A program made the translations under genes and the position numbers. A stretch of DNA of 64,000 bases, from the NCBI GenBank assembly GCA_021816965.1, contig JAKAWU010000002.1, positions 1 to 64,000 on the forward strand, read 5' to 3'. Shown piece by piece: positions 28,350-39,272 of this stretch (position 1 is the stretch's first letter; the number at the start of each line of letters is the position of its first letter). The notes below the pieces were generated by a model. That model was not told the DNA's origin and made no database searches. It worked only from the letters and a program-made list of their open reading frames with translations. The DNA is from Thermoplasmata archaeon (GTDB lineage: Archaea > Thermoplasmatota > Thermoplasmata > Thermoplasmatales > Thermoplasmataceae).

Positions 28350-29420
28350 ATGGTTCAGTTTCTGAACATTTTATTTTATTTTTCAACACTGATCCTCCTT
28401 ATTATTCTCGCAGTGCAGTTTTATATTTCTATTCCAAGGAAGTACAGGAAAACCTATTCGGGGAATCCTCAGTTCAGGACTCTCGTGATGATTCCCTGCA
28501 GAGGTGTCGATTTCAGCCTTGAGGAAAATCTCCAGAGCTTGCTCCACCAGGATTATCCCAATTATGATACTGTTGCAATTGTGGATTCAGAGGATGATCC
28601 TTCAGTGGATTACCTGAAAAAACTTGGAATAAATTATTTGATCTCGGATTATGAATCAGATGGAAGCGGAAAGGTTCGGGCCCTTTCAACTGCCCTCTCC
28701 AGAATGACCGGTTATGATGCATTCGTTATTGCTGATTCAGACATCATAACAGAAAAAGACTGGCTGATAAACCTATTGAGGCCCCTGACTGACAGCGGCT
28801 ACGGAATATCGACCACATTTCCTTATTTCAATCCGGAGGGTGGATTCTGGTCACACTTCAAGACTGCATGGGGCCTTGTGGGACAGGGTATGATGGAATC
28901 AGACCTGACAGTGTTTGGATGGGGCGGTTCACTTGCATTCAGGAAGGAACTTCTGGAAGACAGAGAGAGCATGGATGATTTTTCCTCGGATATTTCCGAT
29001 GATATGGCTCTGACCCGGATATGCCTGAGGAAGTCCATGAAAATAGCGTATGTGAAGGAAGCCATGGTCACCATTAAATCCCCTGACAACAAGACAGTGT
29101 TCATGGAGTGGTCCCTGAGGCAGACCTCCCTCCTTATAAGCAGAAAACCTGCTGCACTGAAGCTTGGCATCCTTCTCTATGGATCAGAATGCCTCCTGAT
29201 TCTTGCTTCAGTACCATATATGATATTTTTCTCCCCATTCTACGTTATTTTCCTGTTGCCCGCATTTGTCAGTGTTGTGAAAGCATATACTAGAATCAGG
29301 AAAAAGGAGCCCGTATATGTGTTAACAGGATTGATTATGCCATTTTTCTATACATGGAATCTTGCAGTGGCTTCCAGAATCAAAGAAATTTCCTGGAGAG
29401 GAAGAAACTACAGATTATAG
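28350..29420 (+). CDS. Membrane glycosyltransferase family 2
   Basis: TLVMIPCRG, AIVDSEDD, VIADSDIITEKDWL, C-terminal TM helices; abuts aEF-1beta stop. Confidence 0.85.
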   Translation: MVQFLNILFYFSTLILLIILAVQFYISIPRKYRKTYSGNPQFRTLVMIPCRGVDFSLEENLQSLLHQDYPNYDTVAIVDSEDDPSVDYLKKLGINYLISDYESDGSGKVRALSTALSRMTGYDAFVIADSDIITEKDWLINLLRPLTDSGYGISTTFPYFNPEGGFWSHFKTAWGLVGQGMMESDLTVFGWGGSLAFRKELLEDRESMDDFSSDISDDMALTRICLRKSMKIAYVKEAMVTIKSPDNKTVFMEWSLRQTSLLISRKPAALKLGILLYGSECLLILASVPYMIFFSPFYVIFLLPAFVSVVKAYTRIRKKEPVYVLTGLIMPFFYTWNLAVASRIKEISWRGRNYRL

Positions 29421-29780
29421 GTTTGAAATTTCAGCCTGTTGTGCAAACTTGATGTTAATTGTTGTATTTAAAATATTAAGTTATAATCTTCATAGTGAAA
29501 GTGGATTGTTACCTTCAAACCCCCCATGTTTCTCTATTCATTAACCCGGTTAGATAAAACTAATATTGAATGTGAACTTTTCGCATGTATAAATGTTTCA
29601 GATTTTAAAGCGTTTCCATGTGTTTCAACTCATCCCATCTAATGATGCATTAAAGCGTTATCAACGAAGTGTGCACATAGTGGAATATGCGCATTGCAAT
29701 TTATGAAATAAGTTGTGAAGAAATTGCTATGATATATAGATACGAATAATATATATATACATAAATTACTTAACAAAGAT

Positions 29781-31580
29781 ATGAAATTGTTTTCAATGAA
29801 TAAGAAAACCAGGAACATTTTTACTGCAATTGTCGTGGTAATATTGATCGTTGCTGGATTCTCCTATATATCTTATTTTTCCAATAATTCCTCAATAAAT
29901 AAATCAACAAAGATTTTTGGCCCAAAAGTTTCCATATCACTCGCAACTGGACTCAATTATAAACAGAATGCAACTGAGACTGTTCAGATCATGGGCATAA
30001 ATTCCTCTTACGTGTATGCTGCAACTGGCAATGGCATGAAGATAAACCCACAAATAAACATTACAAATACATCAACTGGGCCCTATGTTATACTCTTTGA
30101 AAAATCATACAATCTTACAAATTCAAATAATAATAGAATTGTATTTTTAGGAGAAAACTTCATAAAACTTGCAAATGGGTGGAAAAAAGAGTTGCATGAC
30201 TATAAAAATCAAACAGTATCCATTACTGTGGAATCACAACTTTCTATTCCAAACGGAAAGAATGTATCCATTTATACATATTATAACAATATATTGTATA
30301 ACCTTGGGTCTATGAACCTAATTACTCTTTCCAATCTTTCCCCATACAGAAATTGGTTCAATAATACATCTATCAATCCTTCAAATTACTCAACTGTCAA
30401 TTTTATACCATATTCTTTCAATGTAACACCATTGTTTGATCTTAGCCACCCAAACATGGTCGTTCCTCAAAACAATTCCTCGTCGCTTGCCGTTTCACAG
30501 GCATCAGAACGAATAGCTCCTAATTATCGAATAGGCCCGCCTTGCGATCCGGGAACTTATTATTCTCCGGTAAGTTACAGAACATTGTATGGGCCCATTC
30601 CACTGGAAATGGTGCACATAACAGATATATATAATGGTAGTGTGAAATATCCAGAACTCCTTTTAAGCGAAGGAATTGTAACATCTTGTGTAACTATTTC
30701 ATTTAATTCTGCTCAGATTACAAAAACTACTGGAGGAACGTATTATTCCCAGATGAGCACTACTCCTTCTAAAAGTTTTACGGGGAAGTTTGTAACTGCA
30801 ACTGGTAGAATCGCGACATGGGATGCGGTAGCTACCAATGCAAGTTTTGAAGGTAATCTGACGAATATTTCTCAAAGCATGGCAATGATTTATATTTCAA
30901 ATGCAACGTACAGTATTGTGCATTATAATATTTACCATGTTTGGGGTTATGGTTATGAAGGTTCCTCCACCTGTCACATAGAATATGTAGGCAATGCGAC
31001 TTCAGTTTCCATAGAGGCAATAAACAAGACAAACGGAAACTTTACTCTTGGGTATAAATGGATGCCTGAGGAACTGTTCTATTTTATGAAAAATTTATCA
31101 TCGGGAGTGCAGCCAGTAAATCTTGGTAATTTGCAGCCTGGAGGTGAGATGCAATCAAGTAATATTTGGGCAGAATCTACCGGATATTCGAATGCTGCCA
31201 GTGTGTATTCCAAAGTTGTAAATGCAGCAGCAACCATAAGCACCTCTCTTGGAGTTGGTCTTGGAGTCATATGTCTTATGGCAGCAATGAATGGGATAGA
31301 TTGGGATGCCGAGGAACCTGCTGTAGTGCTTGCAGCAACAGCTCTTGCTACTTCCATCATAGGATATGTTTCATCATTTCTTCTGGACCTCAACAGCATA
31401 AGTTATTCGGTCTCCTCAAACTTCGGAGGTGAATTATACGATCTTACCAGTTCACCTTTAGCACAGACATCCTATTCTTACCAAATTTTTGACTACCAAT
31501 CCATGATTCAAACAGATTTCAGCATTAACGGTGGAACGTATTCATTCAATTCACCTTCCAATTTCCTGGTAGCAACCTAA
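29781..31580 (+). CDS. Large exported/surface protein
   Basis: N-terminal signal-anchor RNIFTAIVVVILIVAGFSYI; many N-x-S/T sites; internal hydrophobic segments near 31.2-31.4 kb. Confidence 0.75.
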   Translation: MKLFSMNKKTRNIFTAIVVVILIVAGFSYISYFSNNSSINKSTKIFGPKVSISLATGLNYKQNATETVQIMGINSSYVYAATGNGMKINPQINITNTSTGPYVILFEKSYNLTNSNNNRIVFLGENFIKLANGWKKELHDYKNQTVSITVESQLSIPNGKNVSIYTYYNNILYNLGSMNLITLSNLSPYRNWFNNTSINPSNYSTVNFIPYSFNVTPLFDLSHPNMVVPQNNSSSLAVSQASERIAPNYRIGPPCDPGTYYSPVSYRTLYGPIPLEMVHITDIYNGSVKYPELLLSEGIVTSCVTISFNSAQITKTTGGTYYSQMSTTPSKSFTGKFVTATGRIATWDAVATNASFEGNLTNISQSMAMIYISNATYSIVHYNIYHVWGYGYEGSSTCHIEYVGNATSVSIEAINKTNGNFTLGYKWMPEELFYFMKNLSSGVQPVNLGNLQPGGEMQSSNIWAESTGYSNAASVYSKVVNAAATISTSLGVGLGVICLMAAMNGIDWDAEEPAVVLAATALATSIIGYVSSFLLDLNSISYSVSSNFGGELYDLTSSPLAQTSYSYQIFDYQSMIQTDFSINGGTYSFNSPSNFLVAT

Positions 31581-31639
31581 TTTTTTCAATTCTAAAATCA
31601 TTTTTTTGTTTTATTTTTTTCCAAAAAGCCCGCAACATA

Positions 31640-31647
31640 TTTATAAA
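31640..31647 (+). promoter_or_regulatory. TATA box (TTTATAAA) of putative leaderless promoter
   Basis: Centred about 25.5 nt upstream of ATG 31669. Confidence 0.65.
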
Positions 31648-31668
31648 ACTAAGACGCATTGTCCAGTT

Positions 31669-33006
31669 ATGCAGGGAGACAGAAAGAAACTTTTCGGAAC
31701 AAACGGAATCAGGGGTATACCCAATGACGATCTCACACCCGAATTCTGCCAGGCAATTGGCAAAGCCATTGGCCATTATTTCAAGGGAACAATCTCCATA
31801 GGTTCAGACAACAGGCTGTCTGGCCCAATGATAATCAATTCCGTTGTTTCAGGGATTCTTTCCACCGGGACCAGCGTTATAATGCTTGGAATCCTCCCCA
31901 CTCCTGCAGTTCAGTACTATTGCAAGATTCACAATATTCCAGGTGTTGTTATAACTGCTTCGCACAATCCTCCTGAATTCAACGGCATCAAGTGCATTGA
32001 CAGTGACGGAACAGAACTGGCAAAGGAAAAGGAAAACAGGATTGAAGATATTTATTATGAAAAGAGTTCCTCTCCTGCCGGATGGAAGAATATAGGGATG
32101 GAACATCATGACAATTCTGCATTCGAACTTTATATCAATGGAATAATGAAATCTATCAATGTTGAAGCCATCAGGAAAATGAACCTGAGGGTGGCCTTTG
32201 ATGCGGGCAATGGTGCATCATTCCGGACAACACCTGAGCTTCTTTCCAGGCTCGGGGCATCTGTTGTTACACTGAATGCCAACCCTGACGGACTGTTCAC
32301 TTCAAGGCCATCCGAGCCTAAGCCTGAGAATATAAAGTACCTGATAGATACTGTGAAATCCGGTGGATTCCATCTTGGAGTGGCCCATGACGGTGATGCG
32401 GACAGGGCTGTATTCATAGATGAGATGGGAAACTTCATTGACGGTGACAGGACTCTTGCACTTTTTGTGAAACACCATATAAGAAAGGGAGAGAAGGTTG
32501 TCACTCCTGTCAGTTCCTCAGATTCAGTGGATAAAATATGCGAAGCTGCAGGAGCAAGGATCATAAGGACAAGGGTTGGGGCCCCCATAGTCTCAAGAAC
32601 CATGATAGAGGAGAAAGCCAGGCTTGGTGGCGAGGAGAATGGTGGTATCATATACGGTGATCACCAGTACTGCAGGGATGGTGCCATGAGTCTTGGGATA
32701 ATACTTAACATCATGGCGGAAACGGGGAAGAAACTTTCAGAACTTATTGCAGATCTTCCACAGTATTCCATAACAAGAAAAACACTCAGGACTGATGAAA
32801 AATTTGAATCTATCATAGAAAAAATACTGAAACATTACCCTGATTGGGACATTGACAGAACTGATGGAATCAAGATCAGGAAAGGGGACAAATGGGTACT
32901 TGCAAGGCCCTCAGGCACGGAACCAATCATAAGGATATTTGTGCAGGGAAAGAATGAGAAGGATTCTCATGAACTTATGAAGGAAGTTGAAGCAGTTCTT
33001 CAGTGA
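31669..33006 (+). CDS. glmM: Phosphoglucosamine mutase / phosphohexomutase
   Basis: KLFGTNGIRGIPN, GVVITASHNPPEFNGIKC, AHDGDADRAVFID, RPSGTEPIIRIFVQG; start refined to ATG 31669. Confidence 0.9.
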   Translation: MQGDRKKLFGTNGIRGIPNDDLTPEFCQAIGKAIGHYFKGTISIGSDNRLSGPMIINSVVSGILSTGTSVIMLGILPTPAVQYYCKIHNIPGVVITASHNPPEFNGIKCIDSDGTELAKEKENRIEDIYYEKSSSPAGWKNIGMEHHDNSAFELYINGIMKSINVEAIRKMNLRVAFDAGNGASFRTTPELLSRLGASVVTLNANPDGLFTSRPSEPKPENIKYLIDTVKSGGFHLGVAHDGDADRAVFIDEMGNFIDGDRTLALFVKHHIRKGEKVVTPVSSSDSVDKICEAAGARIIRTRVGAPIVSRTMIEEKARLGGEENGGIIYGDHQYCRDGAMSLGIILNIMAETGKKLSELIADLPQYSITRKTLRTDEKFESIIEKILKHYPDWDIDRTDGIKIRKGDKWVLARPSGTEPIIRIFVQGKNEKDSHELMKEVEAVLQ

Positions 33007-33638
33007 ACTGCTTTTTCCTGTTTCATTTCTTTCGCTGTTTTCCTGAATCTCAAAATTGCAGTCGCATGGCCCCCGATGATGAACCATATGAGCATCACAT
33101 TGATGCTTGTTATAGCAATATAGAAATTCAACGTGAAAGGATATATGAATTCCACAATGATTGCAATATTCATGAGAATGAGCCTGTCTGCCCTTCCCAG
33201 TATGCCTCCATAATTTCTTTTCAGGCCCACTGCCTGTGCCTGGGTTCCCATGTAACTGGACATGAACACACCACCAACCGCAAGCAGACCGAGAAGAATG
33301 TTTCCCTGGAGTGACAGTGCGAATCCAGTGATCAGTGCAAAATCGGAATACCTGTCGAATGTGTGATCAAGCATATCGCCATACATAGAATTTGTGCCTT
33401 TCTTTCTGGCAACAAACCCGTCCATCGCATCAAATAGAGTCGATAGAAACAGGGCCACGAATGCCAGTATGATGAAATACCATGGAATGAATCTTCCGGA
33501 TATTATCAGAAACAATGCAGAGATCACAGCGAGAATGAATGAGAGCACAGTCAGGGTGTCAGGATTGAATTTCATGAAGGGGCCCACCATCCTGTCAAGG
33601 ATTGGTTCTGCATTTTTCCTGTATGAATCAAGGCCCAT
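33000..33638 (-). CDS. CDP-alcohol phosphatidyltransferase (archaetidylinositol-phosphate synthase-like)
   Basis: DAMDGFVARKKGTNSMYGDMLDHTFDRYSD (DG..AR..G..D..D) with TM helices. Confidence 0.85.
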   Translation of the reverse strand: MGLDSYRKNAEPILDRMVGPFMKFNPDTLTVLSFILAVISALFLIISGRFIPWYFIILAFVALFLSTLFDAMDGFVARKKGTNSMYGDMLDHTFDRYSDFALITGFALSLQGNILLGLLAVGGVFMSSYMGTQAQAVGLKRNYGGILGRADRLILMNIAIIVEFIYPFTLNFYIAITSINVMLIWFIIGGHATAILRFRKTAKEMKQEKAVH

Positions 33639-34116
33639 TGAAATTACTCTCCATCTTCTTGATGAAAAACAGCGCTGCTTTTAAATTTTTCTCCATATGT
33701 TCCTCCGTTGTGTCTATTCTCAGTATCCTGGAGACGGGGATAGATTCCATGCATTGGTACAGGATATCGCCTGAAAGGATACTGTCCATGTTCTGCCCGA
33801 TTTTTTCTGGAGAATATCCCCTTGCATTCAACCTTTTTTCAAGTTCATCAGGTTCGCATTCCATGTATATTACGCACCATGGGTACAGGAGATGTGAATA
33901 ATGGGAGTCCATTATGATCGTTCCTTCAGTTGCCAGTTTACTGTTCATGCAGTCAATATCCACGACCTGTTCCTCTATGCATCCAAGATCCTGTGCTACG
34001 GCATTCATATCCAATATCCTGTAACCTTCTTTTGAGAGGCTTATGCACAGACTTGTCTTTCCAGTTCCCGGTACACCTGTGACCGCTATTCTCAGAAATA
34101 CCCCTCCAGTTTCCAT
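33628..34116 (-). CDS. Adenylate kinase-like P-loop NTPase (Fap7/hCINAP family)
   Basis: IAVTGVPGTGKTSLCISLS, DSHYSHLLYPWCVIYMECEPDELEKRLNARGYS. Confidence 0.85.
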   Translation of the reverse strand: METGGVFLRIAVTGVPGTGKTSLCISLSKEGYRILDMNAVAQDLGCIEEQVVDIDCMNSKLATEGTIIMDSHYSHLLYPWCVIYMECEPDELEKRLNARGYSPEKIGQNMDSILSGDILYQCMESIPVSRILRIDTTEEHMEKNLKAALFFIKKMESNFNGP

Positions 34117-35378
34117 GGCATGGACAGGTGTCTCCTTGCATTCACTGGAGGTTCATATTTCCCTATGCTGATATTTCTTTCCTCCCTTGAATAGGTTGGA
34201 TTGCTTCTGTGGGAACATTCCATGCATTCATACACGTTTCTGCCCAGATTCATGGTTTTCCCTCCACATACACCACAGACAGGAGGAATTCTCCGGTATA
34301 TTTCCGAAACGCCCATCAGATCGATCTTCTCTAATTTTATGTTCCCCTTCCCCATGGAACCATATGCCCTGAGGATGTCGCCTGGGCGGAGATTTTCAAG
34401 TATGTTCCTGAATTCCTTGGATGGCTCGAAGGCCATAAGATTTGTATTTACACCTTTTGTGGCGAATGGAATTGACAGATGCCCACCGATCCCCCTTGAG
34501 GGCATTCCAACCACTGTTCCCTGCACAGAGTATGAGCCTGACTCTTCCATTAACCAGGGATCATGAATTATATGATCATCTGTTCCCTGGTTTGTCTCGT
34601 AAATTATGAAGTTCATATCATACTGTGGATAAATTTCTGCTATCCTCGATTGTATCTCGAGAAGAACCTCATAAGAAATGGACCTTATGCCATATACTAC
34701 AGGTGTCCTCTCCCGTGGGAAAAGCGCAATGTGTCCCTGTGAATCCATGCTGTTGAATGTCTCCTCTCTTGATTCACATATTTCTCCTATGATCTGCTTA
34801 TCCCTGTCGGATATCCTGTCCCCATGGGGATAGGAGTATGAAATAAGTTCATATGTTCTTCTCCCCGGCCTCCATGCTATGGAGGCAAGGCTTCCGATGA
34901 TGCCCCTGCCGATTCCCCATGTTCTTAAGAAAGAGCTGTGATATCTCGCGTATTCCATTGATTCTTCAAGATCTATTTCCTTTTGAAGGGCTTTCCTGTA
35001 GAATGATTCAGGTAGCCTTTCCATGCAGAAAACAAGTGCAGGATTTGTATTTTCCTGATCCTTCGCATAATGCTTCTCCACAATATCCTCTGCAGCGGCA
35101 GTCAATTCCCCTATAAAAGAATCCTCTCCATCATTCCTTGCATTGGACATGATCCATTTACCATCGAATTTTCCAATCCTGAAGGGAGAACTGCATTTCC
35201 GTGAAAACTGGATGCTTATGGCACCATTTCCCCTTGTTTTGTATGATATGTTAGGGTTGAGCCTCACAAGCCTTGGAAACTGAACTAGAAATTCCCTGGC
35301 CTCATATGCAAGAAGAAACCCTACATAGGTTGTGCATCCTCCTTCCCTGGAATCAGTGTCATCCAAACCTACCCACAT
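34092..35378 (-). CDS. tiaS: tRNA(Ile2) 2-agmatinylcytidine synthetase
   Basis: WVGLDDTDSREGGCTTYVGFLL, NPNISYKTRGNGAI, C-terminal CGVCGGKTMNLGRNVYECMECSHR. Confidence 0.93.
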   Translation of the reverse strand: MWVGLDDTDSREGGCTTYVGFLLAYEAREFLVQFPRLVRLNPNISYKTRGNGAISIQFSRKCSSPFRIGKFDGKWIMSNARNDGEDSFIGELTAAAEDIVEKHYAKDQENTNPALVFCMERLPESFYRKALQKEIDLEESMEYARYHSSFLRTWGIGRGIIGSLASIAWRPGRRTYELISYSYPHGDRISDRDKQIIGEICESREETFNSMDSQGHIALFPRERTPVVYGIRSISYEVLLEIQSRIAEIYPQYDMNFIIYETNQGTDDHIIHDPWLMEESGSYSVQGTVVGMPSRGIGGHLSIPFATKGVNTNLMAFEPSKEFRNILENLRPGDILRAYGSMGKGNIKLEKIDLMGVSEIYRRIPPVCGVCGGKTMNLGRNVYECMECSHRSNPTYSREERNISIGKYEPPVNARRHLSMPWKLEGYF

Positions 35379-36158
35379 TTATTTCCCGAACCTTCTCTGC
35401 CTGAGCTGGTATGCCCTTATGGCCCTCAGAAAATCTATCTTCTTCAGGGCTGGCCAGTAGACATCTGAAAAATAAAGTTCTGAATAAGCGCTCTGCCAGA
35501 GAAGAAAGTTTGATATTCTCTCCTCACCGCTGGTCCTCAGAATGAGTTCAGGATCAGGCACTGTTCCGTCGTAGAGATATTCCCTGAATTTATCCTGTCC
35601 TATATCTTCCATTGAGATCCTTCCCTCCTTATAGTCAGATGCAATCTTCCTTATGGCATCCATTATCTCCTCCCTGCCACCGTAACCCACCGCAATGTTA
35701 AGTCTGAAATTTTCGTATGAATTTGTAAAATTTTCAAGTTCATTGATTGTTCTGACAAGCTTTTCTGGAAGAATATTGATCTTGCCGATGACTTTTACCC
35801 TGATTCTGTTGTTTATGACCCTTTTGTCTTTCATGAGATTCTTCAATGAATCGTTGATTAGGTTGAAGAGGAATTCCACTTCTTCTGGCTCCCTGTCAAA
35901 ATTTTCTGTTGAAAAAGCGTAAACGGTTATTATTTTTGTGCCTATTTCCATGCTCCACTCAAGAACCTCTTCCAGCTTGTCCTTTCCCTTAACATGCCCG
36001 ATGTTTGGATCGATTCCCATTTCCCTTGCATATCTTCTATTCCCATCTGTGATGATTCCTATATGATTTGGGACAGGGCCCCCTTCCTTTATCTGATCCA
36101 TCATGATTTTTTCGTATATCTCACCAGTTATGACCCCAAGTTTCCTTCCAAGACTCAT
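35379..36158 (-). CDS. uppS: Cis-prenyltransferase (undecaprenyl/polyprenyl diphosphate synthase family)
   Basis: HIGIITDGNRRYAREMG, YAFSTENFDR, RTSGEERISNFLLWQSAYSELYFSDVYWP. Confidence 0.95.
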   Translation of the reverse strand: MSLGRKLGVITGEIYEKIMMDQIKEGGPVPNHIGIITDGNRRYAREMGIDPNIGHVKGKDKLEEVLEWSMEIGTKIITVYAFSTENFDREPEEVEFLFNLINDSLKNLMKDKRVINNRIRVKVIGKINILPEKLVRTINELENFTNSYENFRLNIAVGYGGREEIMDAIRKIASDYKEGRISMEDIGQDKFREYLYDGTVPDPELILRTSGEERISNFLLWQSAYSELYFSDVYWPALKKIDFLRAIRAYQLRQRRFGK

Positions 36159-37102
36159 TCCGAAACCTTCCTGTATTCCAGACTGAACATGAACATGTTT
36201 CTTGAATATCCATGAACTATTCTCTTTACCTGGAGAACCATTCCCATGTTCTCCATTTGATTCATCACTTCACCAATCCCTTCCACAGTTTCGATGTAAT
36301 ATATATTGAGAATTCCATCCTGGCAAATATGCTTTATTATTGAATCCATATCCCTGTATTTCAGCATAGGGTTGTTCATGACAATCCTCTGAAATATTCC
36401 AAGTTGCCGGATAGCCCTGTAGGAATCGTCGTTGATAGATTCCACAGCCCCCTTGATCCTGTTCAGCCCTATGTTCTCCTTCATCAGTGAATATGCATCA
36501 GGGTTGATGTCACAGGATATTATATTGCATGCTGCAGATGCTGCCAGATTGATACTGAATGTTCCGATTCCGGCAAACATGTCAAATATTCTCTCTCCAT
36601 CCCTTATCCTTCTTGAGAGCAGGAATCTTTCGGTGGATAACCTTGGGGAGAAATAAGCTGTCTTCACATTGACTTTGAATCTCAACCCATTTTCCCTATA
36701 CATTGTTTCAGGATTGTCCTGCCCGTACAGCAGCTCCAGATCCCTGAGCCTGTGTTCACCCTTTATTCCGTTATCCAGATATATGGTTCTTATGCCAGGT
36801 TTGACTCTGACAATGAAATCTTTAATGGATTCCACCCTCCCATCATTCCTGCCATGTATTATGGCAATATCCCCTATGTGATCAAATCCACCTGCATGCC
36901 CCTTTGGAAAATTTCTCTTTGATTCTTCCCTTTCCAGGGTCACAATATCTACAGATTCATAATCTTCCCCTACAGGGATGTAGATATATGAATCGTCCCT
37001 GGTGATTGAGTAATTCATCAGCAATTCCCCACTCTCCCGCAGAGAGTCTATAATATTCTGTGCTTCATTCTTCTGAACCCTGAGGTGCTTAATCAATGGC
37101 AT
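36155..37102 (-). CDS. trm5: tRNA (guanine37-N1)-methyltransferase Trm5 family
   Basis: FSPRLSTERFLLSRRIRDGERIFDMFAGIGTFSINLA, IISCDINPDAYSLMKENI, VMNNPM. Confidence 0.88.
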   Translation of the reverse strand: MPLIKHLRVQKNEAQNIIDSLRESGELLMNYSITRDDSYIYIPVGEDYESVDIVTLEREESKRNFPKGHAGGFDHIGDIAIIHGRNDGRVESIKDFIVRVKPGIRTIYLDNGIKGEHRLRDLELLYGQDNPETMYRENGLRFKVNVKTAYFSPRLSTERFLLSRRIRDGERIFDMFAGIGTFSINLAASAACNIISCDINPDAYSLMKENIGLNRIKGAVESINDDSYRAIRQLGIFQRIVMNNPMLKYRDMDSIIKHICQDGILNIYYIETVEGIGEVMNQMENMGMVLQVKRIVHGYSRNMFMFSLEYRKVSE

Positions 37103-39146
37103 TTCTCTTCATGAGCTCCTTTGAATACTCTATTGTTTTTGCAGCTAGATTATCAGAAAAACCCTTTATAGAAGTAAGTTGAGGAATCGTGGCCCCTGCG
37201 ATTTCCCTTATGCTCCTGAAACCGCTGTCAAAAAGTCTGCGTGCCCTCACTCTGCCGATGTTGGGTAAGGCAACAATGGAAACAATCTCCTGCTTGATTC
37301 CCTCCCTCATTCTCAGGCTCAGAATATCAAAGAATGTTGTATACTGTCTCCTGTATTTCACTGCAAGCCTCGATGCAGCGAAGCATATCCACTCTGCTGT
37401 TGCCTTCTTCCCCTCTATGTCCCCATATCCTACGTTGAATTTTCCCTCTATTTCGGATATAGGAACTTCATTCAGCCATGAGATGATTACCATTGCAGTC
37501 TTCGCGGCGTTCAGGTCATCATCATCCTCTGGCGATTCCCCTATTTCTGAAAGAAACGAATATCCTGCTTCCATATCATTCTGCGAAGCGAACAGCCTGA
37601 CCATGTCTGGTGTCCTGCAGATATGGTATATGGCCTGCTCCTCCGTGAGATTTTCCCTTTCAAGAAGTTCAGTCAGTGCATATGCTGTTCTCGGATTAAT
37701 GTAAAGGTTTGATGTCATTATTCCAAATTCTGTGGCCCTGAAGGAATTTCCATTCACATTGATGAAATCGTTGTCGCTGAGGAACCTGATAATGTTCTCT
37801 GACATTGCAATCAGGTCTTCCTCCCCTTTCTGCCTTGCATACAGTGTCCCCCTGAAGAATGATTCCATGCTTTCCATGTTGGGGCAAAGCCTTGTGCTGA
37901 TAAGCGCGAGAATATTGAAGCCCATGTTCTTCTCAGTGCATAGGTTTGACATCACAGGCTCAACACCGTTTTCAAGGAAATCCCTGACTTTGTTCACTGC
38001 CCCCGGGCTCGTGCAGTATATGTAAGATTCACCAAATTTATCGTATTTTGGTCTTCCTGCCCTCCCTAACATCTGTTCTATTTCCATATTTGAAATATAT
38101 GAAGAGTACCCATCGGAGAATCTTGTAAGATCCCTTATAATGACAGTTCTTGCAGGCAGGTTGATTCCTGCGGCGAGTGTTGGTGTTGCTGTAAGGACCT
38201 TCAGTTTTTTCTCCTTGAAATTTTCCTCTATGAATTCTCTGAGAGAGTAGTTGAGACCTGCATGGTGGAAAGCTACACCATGTTTCATGGTCTGATTGAG
38301 CATTTCGGAATACCTTGAACCGTCTTCGGAAGGTGCCTTTATGTCTGTGTTGACTTTATGACTCAGCTGTGTGGCAAGATCAGCGCTGAATTTCTCTGCC
38401 CTTTTCCTCGTGTTCAGGAACACCAGGACCTGCCCTCCCTGCTCAATGGTGTCCTCCACAACCGTCGTGATGTCGTTCTTCACCTGCCCTATTTCAACTG
38501 AATCCTCGTCCAGTATGGCACCTCTGAACAGAATATATTTTTTCAATGGAACAGGCCTGAAATCGCTCCTAACAATTTCACAATTTAGCCATTCTCCGAT
38601 TTCATCGATATTCTTCAGAGTAGCAGAGAGACCGATTAACTGTATCTCTGGATTTACATGAAGTGCCGCAGTACATATAATTTCTATGGTGGGTCCCCTG
38701 GAAGAATCCCCTGTGTTATGTATCTCATCCACCACAAGCACGTTCAGATTTGTAAAGTAGTCCGGATCGTGATGCATCATGGAATCTGCCTTTTCAGATG
38801 TACACACGATAACATCATATCTTCCAATTATGTCTGTGCCAGAATCATAATCACCTGTACTTATACCCACACTGTATTTTCCCGCCATTAACTCCTTCAA
38901 TTCCTGATATTTTTCGCTTACCAGAGCTTTCAATGGAGCTATGTACATGGCCTTTCCCCCCATGGAAAGGGCTCTCATGATGCCATAATATGCAATAAGA
39001 GATTTTCCTGAAGCTGTTGGAACCGAAACGATAACGCTCTTTCCAGAATCTATATACTCGATGGCCTTCTTCTGGTGATCATACAGTTTGAAATTGCTGT
39101 CACCAAAATAGGCAGATTTAATCTGCTCCAGAACATTATCAGGCAT
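37089..39146 (-). CDS. Hel308/Ski2-like DNA helicase
   Basis: VSVPTASGKSLIAYYG, YIAPLKALVSEK, VVDEIHN, LIGLSATLKN, HHAGL, LGRAGRPKYDKFGE, C-terminal HhH region. Confidence 0.95.
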   Translation of the reverse strand: MPDNVLEQIKSAYFGDSNFKLYDHQKKAIEYIDSGKSVIVSVPTASGKSLIAYYGIMRALSMGGKAMYIAPLKALVSEKYQELKELMAGKYSVGISTGDYDSGTDIIGRYDVIVCTSEKADSMMHHDPDYFTNLNVLVVDEIHNTGDSSRGPTIEIICTAALHVNPEIQLIGLSATLKNIDEIGEWLNCEIVRSDFRPVPLKKYILFRGAILDEDSVEIGQVKNDITTVVEDTIEQGGQVLVFLNTRKRAEKFSADLATQLSHKVNTDIKAPSEDGSRYSEMLNQTMKHGVAFHHAGLNYSLREFIEENFKEKKLKVLTATPTLAAGINLPARTVIIRDLTRFSDGYSSYISNMEIEQMLGRAGRPKYDKFGESYIYCTSPGAVNKVRDFLENGVEPVMSNLCTEKNMGFNILALISTRLCPNMESMESFFRGTLYARQKGEEDLIAMSENIIRFLSDNDFINVNGNSFRATEFGIMTSNLYINPRTAYALTELLERENLTEEQAIYHICRTPDMVRLFASQNDMEAGYSFLSEIGESPEDDDDLNAAKTAMVIISWLNEVPISEIEGKFNVGYGDIEGKKATAEWICFAASRLAVKYRRQYTTFFDILSLRMREGIKQEIVSIVALPNIGRVRARRLFDSGFRSIREIAGATIPQLTSIKGFSDNLAAKTIEYSKELMKRNAID

Positions 39147-39272
39147 TTAAAACCAATTGAAAAACCATAATTAACACTTATGTTTTTTCTTATGTTTTGC
39201 ATTATTATTTCAAGGTGGAAACCATAAATTTGTATCAACAAGTATGAAATATGAAAATTGCATGTTATCCTT

